NCBI GenBank assembly: GCA_002492465.1
Contig: DKYT01000006.1
Location: 1 to 43,525 of the forward strand
Length of the DNA: 43,525 nt
Reading direction: 5' to 3'
Source of the DNA: Lachnospiraceae bacterium UBA7093
Lineage (GTDB): Bacteria > Bacillota > Clostridia > Lachnospirales > Lachnospiraceae
The translations under genes and the position numbers were made by a program. Shown in pieces: positions 1-8,073 of the stretch; within the stretch, counting starts at the first letter, position 1, and each line of letters begins with the position of its first letter. The notes under the pieces are model-generated. The model saw only the letters and a program-made list of their open reading frames with translations, had not been told where the DNA came from and ran no database searches.

Positions 1-3
1 CTT

Positions 4-79
4 TGGTGGGAACAACAGGGCTCGAACCTGTGCCCCTCTGCTTGTAAGGCAGATGCTCTCCCAGCTGAGCTAAGATCCC
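4..79 (-). tRNA. tRNA-Val (anticodon UAC)
   Basis: Read on the minus strand this folds as a 76-nt tRNA with encoded CCA. The anticodon stem TCTGC/GCAGA encloses loop CTTACAA, giving anticodon UAC (valine). The T arm ACAGG-TTCGAGC-CCTGT is perfect and the variable loop is five bases. The acceptor strands GGGATCT and TGTTCCC leave two U-U oppositions (5:68 and 7:66), which is unusual. It is the first gene after the promoter at 111-140 and may start a tRNA array running left out of the window. Confidence 0.93.
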
Positions 80-110
80 ATTTTGCAGATTTTTCCTGAC
101 CCGCTTTGCT

Positions 111-140
111 AGTATACTATTTTTATTATGTGCTTGTCAA
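111..140 (-). promoter_or_regulatory. Promoter of tRNA-Val
   Basis: On the minus strand a TTGACA -35 box (135-140) and a TATACT -10 box (111-116) are separated by 18 bp and lie about 30 bp upstream of the tRNA. The rest of the 80-226 gap shows no gene. Confidence 0.75.
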
Positions 141-226
141 GTTTTTTTCAAAACTTTCCTAAATTAAAATTTCCACATAATTAAGTTGCCACCATTTTAA
201 CGATAGCAATTGCCCACTCCCTGATC

Positions 227-871
227 CTACGACAGCAAATCCGCAAAATACCGAAGAAGCGCCGCCCCATCCGCCCCGTCTGTCCTTCTATGGGCAAAGC
301 ACAGTCTTTCCGGATGCCATTGCACCCCCAAAATCGGAAGAAACTTATGCCGCAATCCTTCCACCACCCCATCCCCGGCGAACTGAACGTACTCGATTCC
401 CTGTCCCGGGCTGTCTAGCCCCTGGTGGTGGGCGCTGTTAACGCAAAACCTCTCCCCATACAAGGCTTCCAAAAAGGAGCCTTTCTCTGCAACAGAACCA
501 TGCATCTGGTCTTTTCCTATGTACTCATGATCGGAGGCGGTTTCAAGGTGCTGAAACAAATCGCCGCCAAAATAAATATTGATCAGCTGCATTCCTTTGC
601 AGATGCCCAGAACCGGTTTTTTGTCCTGCACAAATGCCCTTAGAATGGCAAGCTGCAGCCTGTCAAGACTCGGATCAAAAAGGCGGGTTCCCTGAGCGAT
701 CTGTCCAAAGAGCCTGGGATCAATGTCCCCTCCTCCCGGCAGTATTAAACCATCGTACAAAAGAGGCTCCGGAACATGCAGAGAAGTCTCTGTTCTAATC
801 CCCAGGCATTCCATTGCTTTTTCATAATTTACTGTCTTATCCGGTTCCCCGGCAATCAAAATCTTTTTCAA
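227..871 (-). CDS. Class I glutamine amidotransferase-like hydrolase (peptidase C26, gamma-glutamyl-GABA hydrolase type)
   Basis: A 214-residue cytosolic enzyme of the class I amidotransferase fold that probably cleaves gamma-glutamyl amide bonds. Visible hallmarks are LPGGGDIDP (residues 44-52), the nucleophile elbow GICKGMQ with Cys91, NSAHHQG, and the catalytic pair in GVQWHPE (His186, Glu188). Length and motif order fit PuuD-like proteins, but the substrate cannot be read from sequence, and no polyamine pathway genes are nearby. I chose the TTG start at 871 because AAGGGAG sits about 8 bp upstream. A longer reading from a TTG at 895 lacks a good ribosome site. It stands alone, with the GH3 gene 87 bp upstream on the same strand. 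Confidence 0.85.
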   Translation of the reverse strand: MKKILIAGEPDKTVNYEKAMECLGIRTETSLHVPEPLLYDGLILPGGGDIDPRLFGQIAQGTRLFDPSLDRLQLAILRAFVQDKKPVLGICKGMQLINIYFGGDLFQHLETASDHEYIGKDQMHGSVAEKGSFLEALYGERFCVNSAHHQGLDSPGQGIEYVQFAGDGVVEGLRHKFLPILGVQWHPERLCFAHRRTDGADGAALLRYFADLLS

Positions 872-958
872 GCTTTCCGCTCCCTTAACCAACAACTACT
901 TTAGTCTATGTAAGAGAACCCAAAACTTGAATCCCGTTTCTTCTATAATTCAAAAACT

Positions 959-3748
959 TTATGCAAGATCTTCCCGCTTTATTTCCGCCAAAGGCTTGTT
1001 CAGGGTAAAACTGATTTCCTCCAGGGTCAGCCCGTTTTGCCCGAAGTAAAGCTGAAGAAGGGCATATTTATTGTCAAACATAACCTCCCGCTCCCTGCTT
1101 GCCCACGCTCCCCCTGTTCCGTTAAAGGTAAACACTGCGGCAGGCACTCCGTCCCTGATCAGGGTAACGGGAATCTGCGCCAGTTCTCCAAGCTCTGATT
1201 TCGCCTTAATTTTTACCTGATAGCTTCCCAAAAGGGCTAAATCAAGGGCAAACACAAAACTGCTTCCCTTTTTCGTCTCCACTTCTTTCAGGCTGACAAC
1301 CGCCTCTTTCCCTTTTACCTGATAATAAGTTACCTCCTGCGCCTCCTCTTCAAAATCACCGTCATTGCCAATGACCTCCACCTCGGGCGCCTCTCCCAGC
1401 ATCCTCTCATAGGCGCGAGTATGCATCAGAAAGCGGCATATATTCATGGCGTTCCTCTGCAGCTCTCCCAGCGTAAGGGTTCCCTTCTCCAGGGAAGCAA
1501 GGGTATCATCGCCGGTTACGTTCTTATCAGCCTCAGGGCACACCATATACAGGTCGTTTTGTGCTTTTGCCATTGCCGCAAAATTCGTCCGCTCCGCCTT
1601 GCCTCCTTCCTCGTTGATTTCCGCCCACCAATCGGTCATTACAATTCCCTGAAATCCCCATTCTTTTCGGAGAATCACCGTATTCAGGTCATAATTTCCG
1701 GCAGTCCAGATCCCGTTAACGCCTCCATAGGTGGTCATAATCGCATCTGCGCCGCCTTCCTCCACCGCAATCTCAAAGCCCTTCAGATAGATTTCACGAA
1801 GCGCCCTTTCCGATATGATACTGTTCAGCACGCGTCTCTGGGCTTCCTGGTTGTTGGCGCAAAAGTGCTTCAATGATCCTGTCACTCCGGCGCTGTGCAG
1901 CCCCCGTATTTGTGCCGCCGCCATTTTCCCTGTAAGCAGCGGATCCTCTGAAAAATACTCAAAATTTCTGCCGTTCAGAGGGTATCTGTGGATGTTCATA
2001 CCGGGTCCAAGCAACACGTCGATCTTATTTTTGACCATTTCCACTCCGGTATAAGTATAAAGCTCCTCCACCAGCTCCGTGTTAAAGGTACAGGCAAGTA
2101 ACGTGCCGTTTGGCAGGCTGAATGCCTTGGCGCCGCTGTCCAGCCGCATTCCCGAAGGTCCGTCTGTACAGCATCCGCATGGAATGCCAAACTCCTTCAG
2201 GGACTGGGAAATACCGCCAAATGCAGACGCTGTTCCCGCCGTCACCTTGGGACTGCCCATCCCTTCTCCCCGTATAATACAGGAAAGTTCCTCTGGGGAA
2301 AGCTGTGCAATGAAAGCTTCCATGGATACCCTGCCTTCCTTCACATCAGAAAGTCGATATCCCATATCTCCGGTTATGGCAAGCTTCTCCGGAAGGCTGC
2401 GCTCTCTTTTTGCGCCGGGGCTTTCCCGTCTGACCGGCGTATCCTCGTACCCGAAGAAAAATCCTCCTTCCGCTTTCTCAAAAGGTCTCTTTCTTTTAAA
2501 GCTTTTCTCCGGCGCCATGGCGTTCGTACACTGTCTGATTAGCCTTGTTTCCTTCAGAATAAAGCTGCCTGTTTCCTCCAGATTTCTGATACTGCTTCCC
2601 ACCCAAAAAGTGTATTTCCCCGCTTCCAGAACATACGCCGATGCCGCTCCGGTTCTTCCATCTTCATCATAGGAAGCAAAGCGTTCAAAAGGAATGTCAA
2701 AGGTCATCTCCTGGCTTTCTCCCAGATCCAGCTCCTTTGTCTTTCCAAAAGCCACAAGCGTCTTATCCGCCTTTCCCAGCTTTCCCTGGGGAGCGTTTAC
2801 ATAGACCTGTACTACCTCTTTTCCGGAGCAGCCGCCAGTGTTCTTTACCTGAAGCTGTATTCGGAAGCTGTCTGTTTGAATCCCAATCTCTTTTGTCTCT
2901 ATTTCAAAGGTGGTATAGGAAAGCCCAAATCCGAAGGGATATCGCACCTGCTCCACAGCTCCCGTCTCAAAATAACGGTAGCCAACATAAATATCTTCCT
3001 CATAAACATCCCCAACAGGACTCCCAAAATGAGCATGGGAAGGGTAATCCTCTATCCGGTAAGCTATGGTATCCGCCAGTCTGCCTGATGGATTCACTCT
3101 GCCTGTAAGCACATCTACAGTTCCCAGCCCTCCTGTCATACCCCCCTGCCATGCATAGAGTACGGCGTCCGGATGATAACGGTCCACAAAGCTCATATCC
3201 ATAATATTGCCCACGTTCAGCGCCACGATCATTTTGGGAAAGTGCTGCCGCACCTTTTCCAGCATCTCCTCCTCGGCATCGGTGAGCAGATAGGAACCCG
3301 GCTGATTGGAGTTGTCCTGATCCTCCCCGGCAGTTCTCCCAATTATCACCAGACCGTAATCAGACCCTTGGGAGGCTTTTTTCAGGATCTCCTCTGTCAG
3401 CGGCATTTCCTCCTGGGACCAGGGCTCATTTCCCCACCCCATTCCTTCGTTAAAAGGATGGGTTTTCTCCCACTCCCGGTACACCTCCACCAATTCCCGG
3501 TTGATCACAACGTCAGGCTCCTCCAGCAGCGCCTCCAAAATGCCTGTCACCTTATTTACATTAACCATCCCGCCTGAGCCTGTTCCGCTTTTATAATAGT
3601 GCAGCTGTATTCTTCCAAAAACCGCCACTTTCGCCCCCTTGGGCAAAGGCAGCGTGTTATTTTCATTGCAAAGAAGCACCTGCCCCTCCGCTACCGTTCT
3701 CCTTGCGCATTCTATGTACTTTTCCCATTCAAGAATCATTGCTCCCAT
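959..3748 (-). CDS. Glycoside hydrolase family 3 beta-glucosidase with permuted domain order
   Basis: A 929-residue GH3 enzyme, likely an intracellular exo-acting beta-glucosidase or xylosidase, since no signal peptide is seen. Domain order is reversed relative to most GH3 proteins. The alpha/beta sandwich (GH3 C-type, with GRTAGEDQDN) comes first, at about residues 1-270. A fibronectin III-like domain (VVQVYVNAP) follows at about 300-400. The TIM-barrel catalytic domain follows at about 470-770, with TDGPSGMRLD, the substrate-binding segment SLKHFCANNQE and the nucleophile Asp706 in GIVMTDWW. This permuted order is known in some ruminococcal and Butyrivibrio beta-glucosidases. A tail of about 100 residues after the barrel resembles a beta-sandwich. 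The ATG at 3748 follows an AGGAGG site by 5 bp. Confidence 0.93.
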   Translation of the reverse strand: MGAMILEWEKYIECARRTVAEGQVLLCNENNTLPLPKGAKVAVFGRIQLHYYKSGTGSGGMVNVNKVTGILEALLEEPDVVINRELVEVYREWEKTHPFNEGMGWGNEPWSQEEMPLTEEILKKASQGSDYGLVIIGRTAGEDQDNSNQPGSYLLTDAEEEMLEKVRQHFPKMIVALNVGNIMDMSFVDRYHPDAVLYAWQGGMTGGLGTVDVLTGRVNPSGRLADTIAYRIEDYPSHAHFGSPVGDVYEEDIYVGYRYFETGAVEQVRYPFGFGLSYTTFEIETKEIGIQTDSFRIQLQVKNTGGCSGKEVVQVYVNAPQGKLGKADKTLVAFGKTKELDLGESQEMTFDIPFERFASYDEDGRTGAASAYVLEAGKYTFWVGSSIRNLEETGSFILKETRLIRQCTNAMAPEKSFKRKRPFEKAEGGFFFGYEDTPVRRESPGAKRERSLPEKLAITGDMGYRLSDVKEGRVSMEAFIAQLSPEELSCIIRGEGMGSPKVTAGTASAFGGISQSLKEFGIPCGCCTDGPSGMRLDSGAKAFSLPNGTLLACTFNTELVEELYTYTGVEMVKNKIDVLLGPGMNIHRYPLNGRNFEYFSEDPLLTGKMAAAQIRGLHSAGVTGSLKHFCANNQEAQRRVLNSIISERALREIYLKGFEIAVEEGGADAIMTTYGGVNGIWTAGNYDLNTVILRKEWGFQGIVMTDWWAEINEEGGKAERTNFAAMAKAQNDLYMVCPEADKNVTGDDTLASLEKGTLTLGELQRNAMNICRFLMHTRAYERMLGEAPEVEVIGNDGDFEEEAQEVTYYQVKGKEAVVSLKEVETKKGSSFVFALDLALLGSYQVKIKAKSELGELAQIPVTLIRDGVPAAVFTFNGTGGAWASREREVMFDNKYALLQLYFGQNGLTLEEISFTLNKPLAEIKREDLA

Positions 3749-3782
3749 AGCCGCCTCCTTTTCCTTCTATGCCTCCGCCTGT

Positions 3783-4694
3783 TCAATCTAACGACAGCAG
3801 ATCAAAGAAATCAACCTTTTCCATTTGCTGCGCCTGATAACGCATCAGATAACCTTTCATTTCCGGGTAATTTTCACCCATACGGGATAAAATACCGTCA
3901 TAGTTTTCTTTTTGCAAACACCCGGCACGGGTAAACGCCGTATAATATTCCTGCTCATTCCCGTGCTCCTCAAACACCACTTCCCACGCCGCTTCCGAGG
4001 CGCATCCTACCGTATGGCAGGCAAGATAATTGCAAAGTTCCTCACAAAATTCCTCTCCAAGTCCTATATCATTCATCAGCCTTAAAAAACAGAGCCTTGC
4101 CTTCGCCCGCCGTCTTTCGGCGAGAAAAAGATCCATGTTTGCCACAATGTCTTCTTCCCCGCAGTAAACCATTTTGGTATAGCCATCCTCGTCCGGACGG
4201 TTCAGGTACTCTTTCAGCTTATCGTCAAAACGGCGCAGCCATTCGGTTTCCCCGGCATGTTCCGGCGTAAACAGGTAGTCTGCCTCCAACTTCACAGGAA
4301 CCGCCCCCAAAAGCCGTCCCGTCTGCTCCGCCCTGTGCCCTTCTTCCCCCAGGCTCCTTACACTGTCAAGCTCCTCACATTCTTTAAAAATCCCCTTTCC
4401 CAGCAACAGCTTCCGCCTGGGCAGCCATACCCTTTCAAGGCTGCTGCAATAAGCAAAAGCCCAGTCTCCGATTTCTTTTACGCCTTCCGGAAGGCGAATC
4501 TCCTTTAATGCCTTACTGCTGAGAAAGGCTTTTTTCTCCAGCTTTGCTACCGGCTTGTTTTCAATTTCATCCGGCAGGGATATCCTGCTGCCAAATACAT
4601 GTCCTGACAGGATCACCGCTTCCCCGCCTTCTATTCTGTAACGCAGCCGTCCTTCCTCTGTTTCCAACTCTCTGTCCACATTTTTCTCAATCAT
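3783..4694 (-). CDS. BspA-type leucine-rich repeat protein, third gene of the MoxR/VWA trio
   Basis: A 303-residue soluble protein. Residues about 25-110 carry two to three LRR_5 (BspA-like) repeats, visible as SLPDEIENKPVAKLEKKAF, IRLPEGVKEIGDWAF and CSSLERVWLP. The C-terminal 170 residues are charged and helical, with no family I recognise. No signal peptide or anchor is seen, so it is probably cytoplasmic, unlike surface BspA proteins. Its ATG overlaps the stop of the upstream MoxR-type ATPase by 4 bp (ATGA), indicating translational coupling. LRRs bind proteins, so it may be the target adaptor of the ATPase-VWA machine. That role is inference only. Confidence 0.75.
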   Translation of the reverse strand: MIEKNVDRELETEEGRLRYRIEGGEAVILSGHVFGSRISLPDEIENKPVAKLEKKAFLSSKALKEIRLPEGVKEIGDWAFAYCSSLERVWLPRRKLLLGKGIFKECEELDSVRSLGEEGHRAEQTGRLLGAVPVKLEADYLFTPEHAGETEWLRRFDDKLKEYLNRPDEDGYTKMVYCGEEDIVANMDLFLAERRRAKARLCFLRLMNDIGLGEEFCEELCNYLACHTVGCASEAAWEVVFEEHGNEQEYYTAFTRAGCLQKENYDGILSRMGENYPEMKGYLMRYQAQQMEKVDFFDLLSLD

Positions 4695-6250
4695 GAAAGA
4701 CTTCCTTCCAAATCCAGCCCTGCGATTTCCTCCTGCAAGCCATTCTGCCGCTCTGAGAGCATCAGCTCCCGGTTATGCCGCTCATAAGCGGGCGAGCCAA
4801 ACTGGCTGATAAACCGGGCGCTGTCGTTATTGACAGTCAATTCCGTTACCAGAATCAACATTTCATTGCCAGAGGCAGTGCCTTCTACAAATGCGTTCTC
4901 TACGAAACCGAACAGATTCTCCAGCCGCATTCCCGTTCTCTTCGTTGCTTCTTTCAGTTCCCCCGCTTTTTCCTCGAACATTCCTTTCAAAAGTGCAAAC
5001 GCCTTATCCCCCTGAGAAGCTCCTTCCAGAACAAGCTGTCGTTTTCCTTCCTCCAGAAACCGCAGAATGCGCCTTCCCCTGCGCTTTTCTCTTTCAGAAA
5101 GACTTCCTCCCATTCTTGCCGCTTCCATCTGCTTCCTTCTCCCCTGCATGAGATTTTCCAGCATCCGGGAAGCTGTCATCCTGCCTTCTTCCTCACCTAC
5201 TGTGTCCTTCTCTACCGCCGCCTTAAACGCCTTCAAGCTCTTTAAAAGCTCCACCAGATAATCGCTGGTTTCCATATCCTCCCGAATTTCACTGATGATC
5301 TTATCAGTGAGCATCCCAAGAAGGGAAAGCCTTTCGTCAAAAGGCGCGATTCTCGCCCGCTCAAAGGTCTGCTCCTGCGCTGTGCCAGCCAAAATCTCTT
5401 CTGTCTGATACTCCTTCTTGTACTTGTTAAAAAGGTCGTAGTATGCTGTAAATTCTTTCACCACCCGCTCGTTGCGAATATACTGTCCAACCAGTGCTTC
5501 GTCCCCCTTCAGCCCTTCTTCCTCATACAAGGACAAAATGTCCGACAGATCTTCCCAGCCTCTTGCGGTCACATAGCTTCTCCCGTTTACGGTGGTTTCT
5601 ATTTTGTAGAAATACTCCTTTTTCAGCTCCAGAAAGTTTAAAATTGCCGGGTGAAGCCCTTTCTGCCGGGCATACTCCCTCCATGCCTTATAGTCTGCTT
5701 CCACCTCAAGCACCTTTAACCGGTCCATGGTCACCACATCAAATTCCCGCACCGACTTGTTATATTCCGGCGGATTCCCCGCCGTCACAATAATCCAGCC
5801 CTCCGGTACCCTGTGGCGTCCAAAAACCTTATACTGTAAAAATTGCAGCATGGAAGGCGCCAGGGTTTCCGACACACAGTTGATCTCGTCCAAAAACAAG
5901 ATTCCCTCTTTCATACCGCTTTTTTCCATAACCTCATAGATGGAGGCAATGATCTCGCTCATGGTATATTCCGACACGTCAAACTTCATTCCCTCATATT
6001 CCCTGTGAGAAATGAAGGGGAGCCCCAATGCCGACTGTCTGGTGTGATGGGTCATGGAATAGGAAACCAGCCCTATGCCAAGCTCCTGGGCAATCTGTTC
6101 CATAATCGCCGTTTTCCCGATTCCCGGCGCCCCAAGCAAAAACACCGGTCTCTGGCGCACTACCGGTATCTTGTATTCTCCCAGTTCATCCTTTTTCAGA
6201 TATAACCGGACTGTATTTTCAATGTCATTCTTTGCCTGTCTGATATTCAT
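4691..6250 (-). CDS. MoxR-family AAA+ ATPase
   Basis: A 519-residue AAA+ ATPase. Walker A is GAPGIGKT (residues 40-47) and Walker B is GILFLDE (Asp121-Glu122). A sensor-1-like segment, WIIVTAGNPPEYN, and an arginine-rich segment, VTARGWEDLSDIL, follow. The last 200 residues are helical and charged. MoxR ATPases usually act with a VWA protein as a chaperone pair that remodels or activates metal or membrane complexes. The next upstream gene (6254-7546) is such a partner, 3 bp away. GAGGT precedes the ATG by about 5 bp. The client is unknown. Confidence 0.88.
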   Translation of the reverse strand: MNIRQAKNDIENTVRLYLKKDELGEYKIPVVRQRPVFLLGAPGIGKTAIMEQIAQELGIGLVSYSMTHHTRQSALGLPFISHREYEGMKFDVSEYTMSEIIASIYEVMEKSGMKEGILFLDEINCVSETLAPSMLQFLQYKVFGRHRVPEGWIIVTAGNPPEYNKSVREFDVVTMDRLKVLEVEADYKAWREYARQKGLHPAILNFLELKKEYFYKIETTVNGRSYVTARGWEDLSDILSLYEEEGLKGDEALVGQYIRNERVVKEFTAYYDLFNKYKKEYQTEEILAGTAQEQTFERARIAPFDERLSLLGMLTDKIISEIREDMETSDYLVELLKSLKAFKAAVEKDTVGEEEGRMTASRMLENLMQGRRKQMEAARMGGSLSEREKRRGRRILRFLEEGKRQLVLEGASQGDKAFALLKGMFEEKAGELKEATKRTGMRLENLFGFVENAFVEGTASGNEMLILVTELTVNNDSARFISQFGSPAYERHNRELMLSERQNGLQEEIAGLDLEGSLS

Positions 6251-6253
6251 ATA

Positions 6254-7546
6254 CTACCTCATTTCTGATTCCAATTCCTCGTAATCCAACAGCACTTTAA
6301 TTGCCCAGGGCGGCACCTCCGGTCCCGGGTCGCCATTATCCAGAAACACAAACATAACGTCATAGGGGGGCATCGCTTTGGGATATATGCCATAACCGTC
6401 TGTAAAGTATAAAAGCCCTTTCAGATTTTCAAATTCCCCTTTTTGCAGCAATTCCTCCACATGGGTAAACACAGGTCTGAAATCTGTAGAACCAAAGCCC
6501 GTCAGCTTCTCGTGTCCAAGGAAATAGTCCAGATCCTCCTGACAGGTAATTTTGGTATCTCTCTGCACTTGGTGGTCGCACTGGATGATGTGCACATTCA
6601 TTTTGGAAAAAAAGTTTTCTTCCCCCTTAAGCAGACCATAGGTTTTCCTTAAAAAGGCATGAACCAAAGGTCCCCGGCAGGAGGCGGAGGTGTCGATCGC
6701 TATGACGAATTCCTTCACCTTTTTGCTGTCCTTATACTCCAACGGCTCTACCAGCGGCATATTGCCATATCTGGCAAGCCCATAGGTGTAATAGATATAG
6801 TCAAATTCATCGTCGTTCACCTGAAGGTCCTCATTCATGACCATAAATTTTCGCAGCAGCTGCCCATAATCATAGCGCTCCTTCACTGCCTCCAGAAGAC
6901 TCTTTTCCAGAGTTTCCGACTTCGTTTTTCCTGCGGAAAAGGATTTCAAATCCGCCTTCACCCGTTCGCTGAGCTTCTTCCACTGTTCCAGCGTAATTTC
7001 CAATTCTTCTCTTGGTTTCCAGCGATCATGATCATCCATAAAGAAAAGTGAGGAAAGCTCTTTCCGCTCTTTTACGCTGATTTGAAAATTTTTCAGATAC
7101 CTGTATATTTTTTCCGCCGAAAGAGAACCGATGTCCTCCTTGATCAGACGCAGTTTTCTTTTTTGTTCTTCATCCTTGCTCAATGCCGCTCCCGGAATCT
7201 CCAGCTCCAGAATTGCCGCCTCCACCGCAAGATCCGCCCCAAGGCTCCACATTTCCCCATCGACTTTATCAAAGCGAAAGCTATGATAAAAGATCATATG
7301 AAACAAAATATGTAGATACATGCGCACCGCAAAAGCCGGTTCTTCTTTATACCTCCTTAAAAGAAAAACCGGGTCATAATAAATTTTTACGCCGTCCGAT
7401 GCAAAGCCGTTAAGCCCTTCCTTAGGCTCCGGCGTAAGCCCCCACAACGCCATATCCAGAAAACGCATATTGACCAGGATGCTGTCCCTGGCATAATCCA
7501 TGACTTTTTTTGCCAAAGGCACTGCTTTTTCAAATAGATCGCTCAT
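6254..7546 (-). CDS. VWA-like protein with degenerate N-terminal metallopeptidase-like domain (DUF2201 type)
   Basis: A 430-residue protein. The N-terminal half resembles the DUF2201 putative metallopeptidase domain, but the usual HExxH is replaced by His79-Ile-Leu-Phe-His83, so the catalytic glutamate is missing. The C-terminal part is VWA-like, with a MIDAS motif DTSAS (Asp285, Ser287, Ser289) and a later TDGYG. It is expected to bind a divalent cation and protein partners. It opens the trio with the MoxR ATPase (3-bp gap) and the LRR protein. An AGAAGGA site precedes the ATG. Pairing with a MoxR ATPase is typical of VWA proteins. The physiological role is unknown. Confidence 0.82.
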   Translation of the reverse strand: MSDLFEKAVPLAKKVMDYARDSILVNMRFLDMALWGLTPEPKEGLNGFASDGVKIYYDPVFLLRRYKEEPAFAVRMYLHILFHMIFYHSFRFDKVDGEMWSLGADLAVEAAILELEIPGAALSKDEEQKRKLRLIKEDIGSLSAEKIYRYLKNFQISVKERKELSSLFFMDDHDRWKPREELEITLEQWKKLSERVKADLKSFSAGKTKSETLEKSLLEAVKERYDYGQLLRKFMVMNEDLQVNDDEFDYIYYTYGLARYGNMPLVEPLEYKDSKKVKEFVIAIDTSASCRGPLVHAFLRKTYGLLKGEENFFSKMNVHIIQCDHQVQRDTKITCQEDLDYFLGHEKLTGFGSTDFRPVFTHVEELLQKGEFENLKGLLYFTDGYGIYPKAMPPYDVMFVFLDNGDPGPEVPPWAIKVLLDYEELESEMR

Positions 7547-7562
7547 GGTTCCTTCTCAAGCC

Positions 7563-8051
7563 TTAATATCCTCTGGTTCCGTTTAGAGATTCGTCGTTAT
7601 CGATCCAGTCCTGCACTTCTATCACCCTGTATTCATCTCTGCTGTCCCTGATATAAACTTTTTCAATTCCGGCATTGATAATCACACGTTTGCACATAGA
7701 ACAACTGTTGGAATTGGCAATATACTCCCCCGACTGCGCGTCCACGCCTGCAAGGTACAAAGCGCTTCCGATCATTTTATCCCTGGGCGCACTGATAATG
7801 GCATTCATCTCTGCGTGCACACTGCGGCAAAGCTCATACCGTTCTCCCCTTGGAATATTCATTTTCTGCCGAATGCATACCCCCGTATCCGTACAGTTTT
7901 TCCGTCCCCTGGGCGCTCCCACATAGCCGGTGGATATCACCTCGTCATTTTTAACAATCACTGCACCGTATCTTCTCCTTAAGCAGGTGCTCCGCTTGGA
8001 TACCGTTTCTGCAAGGTCAAGATAATAGTTGATTTTATCACGCCGCTCCAT
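7563..8051 (-). CDS. Deoxycytidylate (dCMP) deaminase family protein
   Basis: A 162-residue zinc-dependent cytidine/deoxycytidylate deaminase. The active site is visible as His79-Ala-Glu81 (SVHAEMNA) plus Cys117-Ser-Met-Cys120, which together ligate zinc and supply the proton-shuttle glutamate. Reaction: dCMP to dUMP, feeding thymidylate synthesis. ComEB proteins of the competence operon belong to the same family, but no comEA or comEC is nearby. The start is the ATG at 8051, preceded by AAGGAG at 8 bp. The frame is open further upstream, but that extension overlaps the MraY-like gene and encodes an arginine- and tryptophan-rich, non-conserved-looking stretch. Confidence 0.9.
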   Translation of the reverse strand: MERRDKINYYLDLAETVSKRSTCLRRRYGAVIVKNDEVISTGYVGAPRGRKNCTDTGVCIRQKMNIPRGERYELCRSVHAEMNAIISAPRDKMIGSALYLAGVDAQSGEYIANSNSCSMCKRVIINAGIEKVYIRDSRDEYRVIEVQDWIDNDESLNGTRGY

Positions 8052-8073
8052 CCTTTGTACTCCTTCCCCATTA

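Noticed and set aside
2079..2672. A 197-codon plus-strand frame opposite the GH3 gene
   Set aside because: Shadow frame of a clear GH3 enzyme; Ser/Pro-rich with no recognisable domain.
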